Source: Mucilaginibacter sp. (GTDB taxonomy: Bacteria > Bacteroidota > Bacteroidia > Sphingobacteriales > Sphingobacteriaceae). Taken from it: a DNA stretch of 14,699 nt. Location: contig JAFAKI010000389.1 in assembly GCA_019235595.1 (NCBI GenBank), positions 1 through 14,699 of the forward strand, in the 5' to 3' direction. The number at the start of each line of letters is the position of its first letter. The stretch's first letter is position 1. Shown here piece by piece: positions 5,701 through 13,647 of this stretch. Below the pieces are notes generated by a model that was given only the letters and a program-made list of their open reading frames with translations, was not told where the DNA came from and ran no database searches. The position numbers and the translations under genes were made by a program.

Positions 5701-7750
5701 GCATTTTCTGTATCCTGCCTTTCTGTTTGCATTAATATCGCTGGTAATCCCCGTTATAATTCATCTTTTCAATTTTCGCAGGTATCAGAAGGTGTATTTC
5801 AGCAACGTGCAGTTTCTGAAGGAAATACAGGAACAGCAGGCGTCCCGAAGAAACCTGAAAGAGCGATTAATCCTCGCCGCCAGATTGTTAGCCTTATTGT
5901 TTTTGATATTCGCCTTTGCCCGCCCATACATTCCCGGTAAAAATGCCGCCAATGCCGGAAAGCAACAGGTTATAAGTGTTTTTATAGATAATTCTTATTC
6001 CATGCAAACCCTCAATAAGGAAGGGACTTTGCTGGATGAAGCCAAACGCCGCGCAAAAGAGATTGCCTCCGCCTATAATATAAACGACCGTTTTCAGCTG
6101 CTTACCCAGGATTTTGAAGGTCAGCATCAACGCTTGTTAAGCCGCGATGAATTTAGCGATGCAGTGGATGGGGTAAAGATTAGTCCGCAGAGCCGTAGTT
6201 TACAACAGATTGTTAGCAGGCAGCAAAGTTTATTGAATACACAGCAAGGAGCACTTCGGTCCGCCTACGTAATATCCGACTTTCAGAAGAATATGACTGA
6301 TGGAAAGGCTGTAAAAACAGACGACGGAATACATTTCAGCCTGATTCAACTAAAGGCCAGTGAATTGCCGAATGTGGCGGTTGATTCTGTTTGGTTGCTT
6401 ACAGCCGTTCATCGCCCTAATGAAAGCGAAAAACTGGTGGTTCGCTTGCATAATTACGCAGGGGAGAAAGCAGAAAAGATACCCCTCAAGTTATTGATCA
6501 ACAAAGAGCAAAAAGCGTTGGGTAGTTTTACCATCAACCCAAGATCGGTACAAAACGATACGCTATCTTTCTCAGGTCTTCAAAGCGGCTGGCAGCGTGC
6601 CGAAATCCAATTGCAGGATAACCCGGTTACTTTCGATAACCAGTTTTATTTTACCTTTAATGTACAGCAGGAATTACCTGTTCTGTTGATCTACGGCGAA
6701 ACACCCAATCAGTTCCTGAAAGCGGTATTTGATACCGATCCCTTTTTCGCTGCAAAACAGGCAGATGACGGAAACATTGACTATGCAGGTCTGAATCGAT
6801 ATCCGCTGATCATATTAAGCGATGTGAAGACTATTTCCACAGGCCTGGCTCAGCAGTTGAGGACCTACGTTTCCAAAGGCGGTACGCTAATCTTCTTCCC
6901 TTCAGCGGATGCTGATCTGGCCAATTATAAATCCTTTTTGCAGCCCATGGGCGCGACATATCCGGATAAATTGGTTACAGAAGACACCAAAGTATCTGCA
7001 ATAAATCTGCAAAACCCGGTTTTCAAAAATATTTTTGAATCTTACCCTGAGAACCCTGATCTGCCTGTAGTAAAAAAATATTATCAACTCAGTTCAGGTT
7101 CAGGCAAAGGTGAAAGCCTGATGGAACTGCCCGCCAAACAGCCTTTTTGGACAGGATATAACAGCGGCAGAGGTAAGGTTTATGTAGCTGCAGTTGCCCT
7201 GAATGATGATTTTAGTAACCTGCAGCGTCATGCTTTATTGGTGCCGGTGTTGTTCCGTATTGCTTTGTTAAGCGGACATGATCAGCCTCTGTTTTATACG
7301 CTTGGCGCGGATGAAAGTATAGAAGTGCCACCTGTTCAGACCAGTGAGAAACAGGTATTGAAACTGGTAAAAGGCGATCAAAGCATTATTCCCGATGTAA
7401 GGCAGCAGGAGGGAAGCACCCTGCTTTATATCTCCGACCAGCTACAGGAAACCGGCAATTACGAACTAAGAAAACAGGATAGCACGCTGGCAGTTCTGGC
7501 ATTTAACGATAACCGAAAAGAGTCGGATATGAGTTACCTGGATGCAGGCATTTTAAAACAAATATTTCCGCAGGCTGGTAATGTCTTGCAGCCAGGGCAA
7601 GGTTCGATTAAGGGAGAAGTATCTGATTTAAATTTCGGGCTGCAATTATGGAAACTTTGTATAATTTTGGCATTGATTTTTCTGGCGGCCGAAATATTGC
7701 TTATCAGGTTCTATAAGCCTGAAAAACAGCAGCTTTCAAGTTTGTCGTAA
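5699..7750 (+). CDS. BatA-domain/vWA membrane protein with GATase1-like domain
   Basis: A 683-residue inner-membrane protein. The N-terminal BatA-type module (residues 1-80) holds two membrane helices (~4-22 and ~57-74) flanking the family motif HLFNFRRYQKVYFSNVQFL. A von Willebrand A-like domain follows, with its metal-site motif DNSYS at 97-101. The middle (~330-430, LPVLLIYGETPNQFL...GGTLIFFPS) resembles a class I glutamine-amidotransferase fold without an obvious catalytic triad. A C-terminal helix (~652-671) returns to the membrane. Such proteins are thought to act in aerotolerance or envelope complexes, but the exact role is unknown. I chose ATG 5699 because MHFLYPAFLFAL is how family members begin; the 16 codons upstream are repeat DNA. 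It heads a cluster, 32 bases before the dihydroorotase-like gene. Confidence 0.9.
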   Translation: MHFLYPAFLFALISLVIPVIIHLFNFRRYQKVYFSNVQFLKEIQEQQASRRNLKERLILAARLLALLFLIFAFARPYIPGKNAANAGKQQVISVFIDNSYSMQTLNKEGTLLDEAKRRAKEIASAYNINDRFQLLTQDFEGQHQRLLSRDEFSDAVDGVKISPQSRSLQQIVSRQQSLLNTQQGALRSAYVISDFQKNMTDGKAVKTDDGIHFSLIQLKASELPNVAVDSVWLLTAVHRPNESEKLVVRLHNYAGEKAEKIPLKLLINKEQKALGSFTINPRSVQNDTLSFSGLQSGWQRAEIQLQDNPVTFDNQFYFTFNVQQELPVLLIYGETPNQFLKAVFDTDPFFAAKQADDGNIDYAGLNRYPLIILSDVKTISTGLAQQLRTYVSKGGTLIFFPSADADLANYKSFLQPMGATYPDKLVTEDTKVSAINLQNPVFKNIFESYPENPDLPVVKKYYQLSSGSGKGESLMELPAKQPFWTGYNSGRGKVYVAAVALNDDFSNLQRHALLVPVLFRIALLSGHDQPLFYTLGADESIEVPPVQTSEKQVLKLVKGDQSIIPDVRQQEGSTLLYISDQLQETGNYELRKQDSTLAVLAFNDNRKESDMSYLDAGILKQIFPQAGNVLQPGQGSIKGEVSDLNFGLQLWKLCIILALIFLAAEILLIRFYKPEKQQLSSLS

Positions 7751-7782
7751 ATCGAAAATATTCCATTCTTAAAGCAGCACTA

Positions 7783-9036
7783 ATGAATTTGCTTATCAAA
7801 TCTGCAACTATTTCTGACCCGGGTTCGCCCTTTGACCAGCAAGTTGTTGATGTACTGATCGAAAAAGGACACATCAGCAAGATTGCCCCAACTATTACTT
7901 CTGATTACGAAAGTTTTGATGCCAAAGGCAAATACCTTGCTCCAGGCTTTTTCGATCTGAACTGTAATATTGGTGAGCTTGGCCTTGAAACAAAGGAAGA
8001 TTTGCACACCGGAACCCAGGCTGCTGCTGCAGGTGGCTTTACAGGCGTAGCTTTGATGCCAAACACCCAGCCGCCGGTTCATTCAAAAGCGGAGATCGAA
8101 TACCTGATGAACCGGGCAAAAAACAACCTGGTTGATGTTTATCCCTTAGGAACGATATCTTACAAAAGAGAAGGCAAAGACATGGCCGAGATGTACGACA
8201 TGTACCAAAGCGGCGCAAAAGGATTTACCGACGGCAATCACCCGGTACAGGACGCGGGCCTGATGGAACGCGCACTTTTGTACACCAAAGGTTTTAATGC
8301 GTTAGTGCTATCTTATCCTGAGGATACCGCCATTGCCGGAAAAGCAAAAGTGCATGAAGGTGAGGTGAGTACTTTACTTGGCATGAAAGGCATCCCAGCG
8401 TTGGCCGAAGAATTGATGGTGGCTCGCGACCTTTACCTGGCTGAATACACTGAATCCAGAATACATTTTAGCACGATATCAACTGAGCGCTCAGTTGACC
8501 TGATCCGCGAAGCGAAAAAGAAAGGTTTGCAGGTAACCTGTGATGTGGCAGTCCATCATTTGTTGCTGACCGACGAAGCTTTAATGGGCTTTGATAGCCA
8601 GTATAAAGTGAAACCACCGTTGCGTACCCAGAAAGATGTAAAGGCTTTGTTAAAAGGCCTGAAAGATGGAACCATTGATGCCATCGTTTCTCAGCATACA
8701 CCGCACGAAGTGGAATTTAAAAATGTAGAGTTCGAAGTTGCAGAATTTGGCATGATCAGTTTGCAGACGGCTTTTGCAACAGCGCTTGAAGCTGGATTAA
8801 GTGTGGAAACGATCATCGAGAAAATGGCGATTAATCCACGTAAAATATTGAATGTGGAAGTGCCAGTGATAGCTGAAGGGCAAAAAGCAAATCTGTTGGT
8901 ATTGGATAAGGACGCCGATTGGGTATACGATAAATCAAATAATAAATCGAAATCTTATAATTCCCCGTTTATCGGGAAAAAACTTAAAGGCTCAGTTTTG
9001 TTAACCTATAACAACAATAAGCAATTTAAATCTTAA
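7783..9036 (+). CDS. Dihydroorotase-fold protein lacking the metal site (pseudo-dihydroorotase)
   Basis: A 417-residue amidohydrolase-fold protein clearly related to class I dihydroorotase, the third enzyme of pyrimidine synthesis: MPNTQPPVHS, KGFTDG, GMKGIPALAEE, VHHLLLTDEAL, YKVKPPLRT and PGFFD are all present. The metal ligands are not. The usual HxH after strand 1 is N60-C61-N62. The His of the xHxED motif is Tyr178. The His of HIxHVST is Thr231. The Asp of ATDHAPH is Gln304 (SQHTPHE). Only Asp150 remains. By known chemistry this protein should not hydrolyse dihydroorotate. Non-catalytic dihydroorotase paralogs that support aspartate transcarbamoylase assembly are known in Pseudomonas, and a similar role is one inference. 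Automatic annotation would probably call it pyrC. It lies 32 bases after the BatA gene and 3 bases before the next. Confidence 0.9.
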   Translation: MNLLIKSATISDPGSPFDQQVVDVLIEKGHISKIAPTITSDYESFDAKGKYLAPGFFDLNCNIGELGLETKEDLHTGTQAAAAGGFTGVALMPNTQPPVHSKAEIEYLMNRAKNNLVDVYPLGTISYKREGKDMAEMYDMYQSGAKGFTDGNHPVQDAGLMERALLYTKGFNALVLSYPEDTAIAGKAKVHEGEVSTLLGMKGIPALAEELMVARDLYLAEYTESRIHFSTISTERSVDLIREAKKKGLQVTCDVAVHHLLLTDEALMGFDSQYKVKPPLRTQKDVKALLKGLKDGTIDAIVSQHTPHEVEFKNVEFEVAEFGMISLQTAFATALEAGLSVETIIEKMAINPRKILNVEVPVIAEGQKANLLVLDKDADWVYDKSNNKSKSYNSPFIGKKLKGSVLLTYNNNKQFKS

Positions 9037-9039
9037 GCC

Positions 9040-9708
9040 ATGATCGATCCTAAAATAGAGTCAGCATTTAAAGCCGCTTTAAATGCCTTTTCCCATTATA
9101 ATGGCCTTGATGCCGCACCACTAATCACAAGATTTAAAAGTGTATTTGAGTCGGACGAAGACTTTTTAAGCAAAGCAGATATGCTTGATGAGGCCTTTGA
9201 TGATAATCCTAACATAGAGTCGCTGCGCGAGGTATTCTTTGATTTGCTAATGGTGAACTTCTTCAGCGCTGATGTAAAAAAATTGGAAGAGGACTATCTG
9301 GAATCGGCTGAGTGGGAAGAAATTGAAGAGGAGACTTTAGACAGGGGAACAGAATTACTCAATCTGTTGCTTTACCTGAATGAGTGCGAAGACGAAGACA
9401 TAGAACCAGAGCTGGAAGATTATCTGAAGGAATTTTTATTGGTTGATGAAGACGAGTTTCAGGACGAGTACCGCATTTACGAGCCGGTAATAGAAAACCA
9501 GATATTGATGGAAAGCCCGGTATCAGAGATTGGTCGTGTAGCAAGAGCTTTGCCTGATGATTCGGAGATTAAAGAAATATTTTATCCGCTTATGTGCTTT
9601 TTCCACGGCGTTGCAACAGGAGGGTATGCAAAAGAAGAAATTGCTGCTAGCGCTATTGAGAAAGATTTTGATATGGCAGTTTTAGAGATATTGATCAGTT
9701 TTAATTAA
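9040..9708 (+). CDS. Acidic cytosolic protein of unknown function
   Basis: I do not recognise this 222-residue protein. It has no signal peptide or membrane helix and looks mostly alpha-helical. It is strongly acidic, especially residues ~82-160, where stretches such as EEDYLESAEWEEIEEETLD and EDEDIEPELEDYL occur. The C-terminal part is less charged (FYPLMCFFHGVATGGYAKEE). It starts 3 bases after the dihydroorotase-like stop and ends 8 bases before the next start, so it is very probably co-transcribed and perhaps translationally coupled. Acidic helical proteins like this often bind a partner protein. The pseudo-dihydroorotase is the obvious candidate by position, but nothing in the sequence proves it. 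Confidence 0.85.
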   Translation: MIDPKIESAFKAALNAFSHYNGLDAAPLITRFKSVFESDEDFLSKADMLDEAFDDNPNIESLREVFFDLLMVNFFSADVKKLEEDYLESAEWEEIEEETLDRGTELLNLLLYLNECEDEDIEPELEDYLKEFLLVDEDEFQDEYRIYEPVIENQILMESPVSEIGRVARALPDDSEIKEIFYPLMCFFHGVATGGYAKEEIAASAIEKDFDMAVLEILISFN

Positions 9709-9716
9709 AATTTTAG

Positions 9717-10304
9717 ATGGGAATAGTTATCAGCAGGGATTTAAAGAAGTACTCGATAATCAATGGTTTAATATTAGGACTGATCCTGCTCGCCTTTAAT
9801 ATTATTAGTTTCTACCTGATCACTACTATTGTAAAATCCCCGCTAGGAGTAATCGGTGTGCCTTACGTATTCTCCATTATTTTACCTATTCCATGCGCCA
9901 TTATCATGGTTTACAAATTAAGGGTCGAAATGAAATGGGACTGGAGTTTCAGGATCGCTACATCGGGTATATTCCTTATGTTTCTCGTGGCGTACTTCAT
10001 TATATTTATTGGCCGGGATCAAATATTTGCCCGGGTGATTGAACCCCAAATGAGCACCAAAATTGAGAATGTATTGCTCGAAGCAACTCCAGTCGCTCTT
10101 AAAAAGAGCGGCGCCAATGCGCAGCAGATCGCTGACAAACAAAAGCAGATCAAAGATCAGTTTGAAACGCAGAATAAGATAACCGTTGGGCAAGAGATAC
10201 AATCACAACTCATATCAATCATCTTCATATTTGTCATTGCCTTAATTTTTGGAGCTCTGTTTAAAAGGCCTGCCAGAGGATACGAGGCGGTTAGCGCGCA
10301 ATAA
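9717..10304 (+). CDS. Small four-helix membrane protein, probably DUF4199 family
   Basis: A 195-residue inner-membrane protein with helices at about 12-36, 47-66, 80-99 and 163-183. A soluble, Gln/Lys-rich and probably helical loop (~105-160, with KKSGANAQQIADKQKQIKDQ) lies between helices 3 and 4. This layout matches DUF4199 proteins and the neighbour at 10404, which shares the same three-helix, loop, one-helix order. The loop is longer here and sequence likeness is weak, so membership is likely rather than certain. Function is unknown. It follows the acidic protein gene by 8 bases and closes the tight part of the cluster. Confidence 0.8.
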   Translation: MGIVISRDLKKYSIINGLILGLILLAFNIISFYLITTIVKSPLGVIGVPYVFSIILPIPCAIIMVYKLRVEMKWDWSFRIATSGIFLMFLVAYFIIFIGRDQIFARVIEPQMSTKIENVLLEATPVALKKSGANAQQIADKQKQIKDQFETQNKITVGQEIQSQLISIIFIFVIALIFGALFKRPARGYEAVSAQ

Positions 10305-10403
10305 GCTACGATAGTCTATTTGCCGGTTGTTCCTGGTAGTTAATATTTTGGTAATGTCTAATTAGTATATTAGAGTAAATTATCACACTCTAAAACACTC
10401 ACA

Positions 10404-10943
10404 ATGGAACCAACCGTAGCACCAAGTTCGGCTAAAATAGCCACCAAATGGTCTTTGATTTATGTTTTAATAACTATCGTTTTGACTTATGTCGTCGAAA
10501 TCGCAAAACTCGGTATTAATTCTCCCGTAAAGTATTTCGGTTACATAGTTCTTGTTGTGTTTCTGATCCTGGCACAAAAGGAGCATAAAGACAAACTAGG
10601 TGGCTATATCAAGTTTGGTGATGCCTTTGTTACAGGATTGTTATACAGTTTATTTGCAGGCGTATTGAGCGGCATATTCGTATACATTTATCTTACCTAT
10701 CTAAGCCCCGAATTATTTGCCCAGGTTTTAGACCAACAAAGACAAACGATGGTTGACGGTGGTAAACTTTCATCTGATCAGATCGACCAGGCAATGGATA
10801 TTGCTAAAAAATATGGGGTTATGCTGGGGGCAATTTTCACAGTAATCGGATATATTATTTTCGGCGTAATAGCAGGGCTGATTGGCGCCGCGATCCTTAA
10901 AAAAGAACCATCAACTTATAACACTCCTGAACCGACAGAATAA
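10404..10943 (+). CDS. DUF4199 family membrane protein
   Basis: A 179-residue inner-membrane protein with helices at about 16-33, 42-58, 75-98 and 138-164. The typical DUF4199 elements are seen: a charged turn after helix 2 (AQKEHKDKLGGYIKFGDAF), a helix rich in small residues (GLLYSLFAGVLSGIFVYIY), an amphipathic loop (DQIDQAMDIAKKYG) and a Gly/Ile-rich last helix. Function is unknown. A 99-base spacer separates it from the preceding gene, so it may have its own promoter; I see no exact TAnnTTTG element there. A strong terminator lies 18 bases after its stop. It and the preceding gene look like diverged tandem paralogs. Confidence 0.9.
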   Translation: MEPTVAPSSAKIATKWSLIYVLITIVLTYVVEIAKLGINSPVKYFGYIVLVVFLILAQKEHKDKLGGYIKFGDAFVTGLLYSLFAGVLSGIFVYIYLTYLSPELFAQVLDQQRQTMVDGGKLSSDQIDQAMDIAKKYGVMLGAIFTVIGYIIFGVIAGLIGAAILKKEPSTYNTPEPTE

Positions 10944-10961
10944 TTCAAAAAGAAATTGATA

Positions 10962-10994
10962 AAAGAGTCCCGATTTACTAAATCGGGGCTCTTT
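10962..10994. terminator. Two-way intrinsic terminator between convergent genes
   Basis: A 15-bp stem (10962-10976 with 10980-10994) with a single G-T wobble closes a 3-base loop. A-rich sequence lies on the left and T-rich sequence on the right, so it can end transcripts from both sides. It serves the DUF4199 gene (stop 10943) on the plus strand and rseP (stop 11016) on the minus strand. Confidence 0.92.
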
Positions 10995-11015
10995 CTATTT
11001 CGATTAAATCAGGTT

Positions 11016-12341
11016 TTATTTCTTGACAATCTGTTTTACAATATCGTTTCCAAAGGCAAATACCATCAGGCAGATCAGCAATACAAAGCCTACTATCTGT
11101 GCCCTTTCGAGGAATTTGTCGCTCAATGGTTTACCCTTTATCATTTCGATCAGCAGGAATAAAGCATGACCGCCATCTAATGCCGGAATAGGCAACAGGT
11201 TCATTAACGCCAATACCATAGATAACAAGCCTACCAGGTTCCAGAACCGAACCCAGTCCACGTGGCTGCCAAACATTACTGCAATACCAATAGGGCTCGA
11301 GATGGCCTTACGGGCCTTAACCTGGCCCGTAAATATCTTGCTTAAAGCCTTAGATTGATCGGTAAACGTCCCCCACGCTTTTGACGCACCAACCGGGAGG
11401 GAAGTAAAGAAACCAAAACGAATCGTTTCTTCTTTTGGTAGTATTAGTTGCGGGATAAAACCCAATGTACCCTCTTTTGATATCTGCGCCTGTTGCTGCC
11501 GTATACCATTATTATGATAGATGGTTAGTTCTACCTGCTTGTTTTTATAATTCTGCAGTGACGATTGTACTTGATCAAAGAATGCTATTTTTTGACCGTT
11601 TATAGCCAAAATACTATCGCCTTTAACCAGCCCCGCTTTTTGAGCACCGCTATTAGGTGATATTTGATCAATTGCAAATTTTAATCTCGGTTTTACAAAT
11701 TCACTGATCCCGTAGTCAGAAAGGTCGTTCAAAATAGTACCAGGTACAGTGATCGACACTTCTTTGCCAGCGCGTTCAACAGTAAGAATGCTATTGCCAA
11801 GCAATACTTTCGAGCTCACCAGTTCATCAAAATATTCGACGTGCTTGCCGTTTACGGCAGTTATTTTGTCACCTGCTTCAAGACCGATTTTTTTGCCGAT
11901 GATGCCCGGTGCAATACCATATTTCAGGTTGTCATTTGGCGTCTTTGTTTCGCCATATTTCAAGGTAAGTACCCAGAAGATCAGTATGCCCAGGAGGATA
12001 TTCACGGTGATACCGCCAAGCATCACGATCAATCGCTGCCAGGCTGGTTTTGAGCGGAATTCCCATGGTTGCGGAGGTCCAGCCATTTGCTCGGTATCCA
12101 TCGATTCGTCGATCATACCGGCAATTTTCACATAGCCACCCAAAGGTAGCCAGCCAATACCATACTCAACACCTTTATAATTGAATTTGAACAGGCTCAC
12201 ACCCCAGGCATCAAAAAACAGGTAGAATTTCTCCACCTTAATACCAAATGCACGCGCCGCTATAAAGTGGCCAAACTCATGCAATATTACCAGAATTGAA
12301 AGGCCCAGCAGCAGCTGGCCCACCATGATCACTATGCTCAT
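11016..12341 (-). CDS. rseP: RIP metalloprotease RseP (site-2 protease)
   Basis: A 441-residue zinc protease that cuts transmembrane segments of other proteins in the inner membrane, classically anti-sigma factors and leftover signal peptides. The zinc motif HEFGH sits in the first helix at 21-25, and the second active-site motif NLLPIPALDGGH places the third ligand at Asp389. Helices lie around 4-26, 105-127, 373-395 and 420-437. Two PDZ-like domains fill the periplasmic part (~140-205 and ~222-295; IGLEAGDKITAVNG and AGLVKGDSILAINGQ). All catalytic parts are intact and the length is normal. It follows dxr by 12 bases in the same orientation, the pairing seen in many bacteria, and ends at the shared terminator at 10962-10994. 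Confidence 0.97.
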   Translation of the reverse strand: MSIVIMVGQLLLGLSILVILHEFGHFIAARAFGIKVEKFYLFFDAWGVSLFKFNYKGVEYGIGWLPLGGYVKIAGMIDESMDTEQMAGPPQPWEFRSKPAWQRLIVMLGGITVNILLGILIFWVLTLKYGETKTPNDNLKYGIAPGIIGKKIGLEAGDKITAVNGKHVEYFDELVSSKVLLGNSILTVERAGKEVSITVPGTILNDLSDYGISEFVKPRLKFAIDQISPNSGAQKAGLVKGDSILAINGQKIAFFDQVQSSLQNYKNKQVELTIYHNNGIRQQQAQISKEGTLGFIPQLILPKEETIRFGFFTSLPVGASKAWGTFTDQSKALSKIFTGQVKARKAISSPIGIAVMFGSHVDWVRFWNLVGLLSMVLALMNLLPIPALDGGHALFLLIEMIKGKPLSDKFLERAQIVGFVLLICLMVFAFGNDIVKQIVKK

Positions 12342-12353
12342 TCCTTATTTATA

Positions 12354-13550
12354 TCAATTTGTAAATGTCCTTAACGGAATTTGTTTAATTAAATTTTGCG
12401 CAAAAATGCGTGTTTCTTTATCTGTATTCAAATAATCGTCCAATGTCGGTTTGGCATAAAAGCCAACTTTGAGCATACACTCTTCGATAATATCGCTCAT
12501 CGCCAAAAAGCTAATCCCATTGTTCAAAAAGCCTGCCACAGCAATTTCGTTGGCAGCATTGATGATGCATGGCATATTCCCGCCCTGTTTTAAAGCCTCG
12601 AACGCGAATGCAAGGTTACGAAATGTCTTTATGTCAGGTTTCTCAAAAGTGAGGCAAGGATAATTAATAAAGTCTAACCGTTTGAAATTGTTTTCAATCC
12701 TGCCGGGATAGGCAAGTGCATATTGGATAGGCAACTTCATATCCGGTATGCCCATTTGCGCCTTAATTGAGCCGTCCTTGAACTGCACCATCGAATGAAT
12801 GATGGACTGCGGATGAACGATCACATCGATCTGTTCTATATCCAGATCAAACAACCATTTAGCTTCCATCACCTCCAGCCCTTTATTCATCAGCGAGGCC
12901 GAATCAATGGTGATCTTAGCACCCATCACCCAGTTGGGGTGTTTTAGTGCGTCCTCGCGGGTTACCCCGGCCAAATATTCCAGGCTTTTACCCCTGAATG
13001 GTCCGCCTGATGCAGTAATGATAACTTTTTCAATAGTATGATGCTCTTCGCCAGCCAGGCATTGAAAAATGGCCGAGTGCTCCGAATCAACAGGTAATAT
13101 ATTGACGTTGTGTTGTTTTGCCAGATCGGTTATCAATTCACCCGCAACCACCAAAGTTTCCTTGTTTGCCAGCGCGATATCTTTTCCCGCTTTAATGGCA
13201 TTGATAGTAGGTTCCAAACCAGCAAAGCCAACCATGGCAGTAAGCACCATGTCGATAGCCGGATCGGTGACGATATCTTTCATAGCATCTGCACCAGCCA
13301 GTACTTTTACTTCGGTTGATGCAAGTGCTTCCTTTACCCGATCATAATATTTGTCATTGCAGATGATCGCGTAAGCAGGTCTGAATTTCAGGGACTGTTG
13401 TATTAATAGTTCAGCGTTATTCTGAGCGGTAAGTACATGGGCGTTAAACAATAATGGGTTCTCAGCAATTACCTCTAACGCTTGAGTACCAATGCTACCA
13501 GTCGAACCGAGTATCGCTATATTCTTTATGTTGTTTTCCGATTTATACAT
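12354..13550 (-). CDS. dxr: 1-deoxy-D-xylulose 5-phosphate reductoisomerase
   Basis: A 398-residue cytoplasmic enzyme that converts DXP to MEP using NADPH, the committed step of the non-mevalonate isoprenoid pathway. The NADPH-binding motif GSTGSIG is at 15-21, followed by AMVGFAGLEPT and LANKETLVVAGELI. The metal ligands fit Asp155 and Glu157 (LPVDSEHSAIFQ) and Glu226 (MNKGLEVMEA). The substrate loop includes ASGGPFRG and HPNWVMGAKITIDSASL. Length and all motifs are normal. The gene lies 97 bases downstream of the GH3 gene, a spacer filled by a long perfect palindrome, and 12 bases upstream of rseP, with which it is presumably co-transcribed. Confidence 0.97.
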   Translation of the reverse strand: MYKSENNIKNIAILGSTGSIGTQALEVIAENPLLFNAHVLTAQNNAELLIQQSLKFRPAYAIICNDKYYDRVKEALASTEVKVLAGADAMKDIVTDPAIDMVLTAMVGFAGLEPTINAIKAGKDIALANKETLVVAGELITDLAKQHNVNILPVDSEHSAIFQCLAGEEHHTIEKVIITASGGPFRGKSLEYLAGVTREDALKHPNWVMGAKITIDSASLMNKGLEVMEAKWLFDLDIEQIDVIVHPQSIIHSMVQFKDGSIKAQMGIPDMKLPIQYALAYPGRIENNFKRLDFINYPCLTFEKPDIKTFRNLAFAFEALKQGGNMPCIINAANEIAVAGFLNNGISFLAMSDIIEECMLKVGFYAKPTLDDYLNTDKETRIFAQNLIKQIPLRTFTN

Positions 13551-13565
13551 TTTGTATATCCGTCA

Positions 13566-13647
13566 CGTCATTGCGAGGAACGAAGCAATCCCCAATTAGC
13601 AAATCCGCCCTGTAAAGTTTGGGATTGCTTCGTTCCTCGCAATGACG
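13566..13647. repeat. Dispersed palindromic element: perfect 27-bp inverted repeat
   Basis: Arms 13566-13592 (begins CGTCATTGCGAGGAACGAAG) and 13621-13647 are exact reverse complements over 27 bp, with a 28-base middle. The arm sequence belongs to a type of small palindromic repeat (CATTGCGAGGAACGAAGCAATC-like, given here only as CATTGCGAGG...GCAATC) that recurs between genes in many unrelated bacteria. The right arm ends at the base next to the GH3 stop codon (13648). The element occupies 82 of the 97 bases before dxr. No transposase and no clear target-site duplication are visible. In RNA it would form a very stable hairpin in the GH3-dxr junction. Confidence 0.88.

Noticed and set aside
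10305..10403. Bacteroidota-type promoter (TTTG ... TAnnTTTG) before the second DUF4199 gene
   Set aside because: TTAATATTTTGG is only a near match with wrong internal spacing, so I do not report it as a promoter.
10956..11162. 68-codon plus-strand frame after the DUF4199 gene
   Set aside because: It runs through the two-way terminator and into the 3' end of rseP, with no recognisable product.
11749..12135. 128-codon open frame on the plus strand opposite rseP
   Set aside because: It lies wholly inside the well-supported rseP gene, shows no family motif, and is best explained as a shadow frame.
13069..13347. 92-codon plus-strand frame opposite dxr
   Set aside because: It sits antisense to conserved dxr motifs and has no features of its own.
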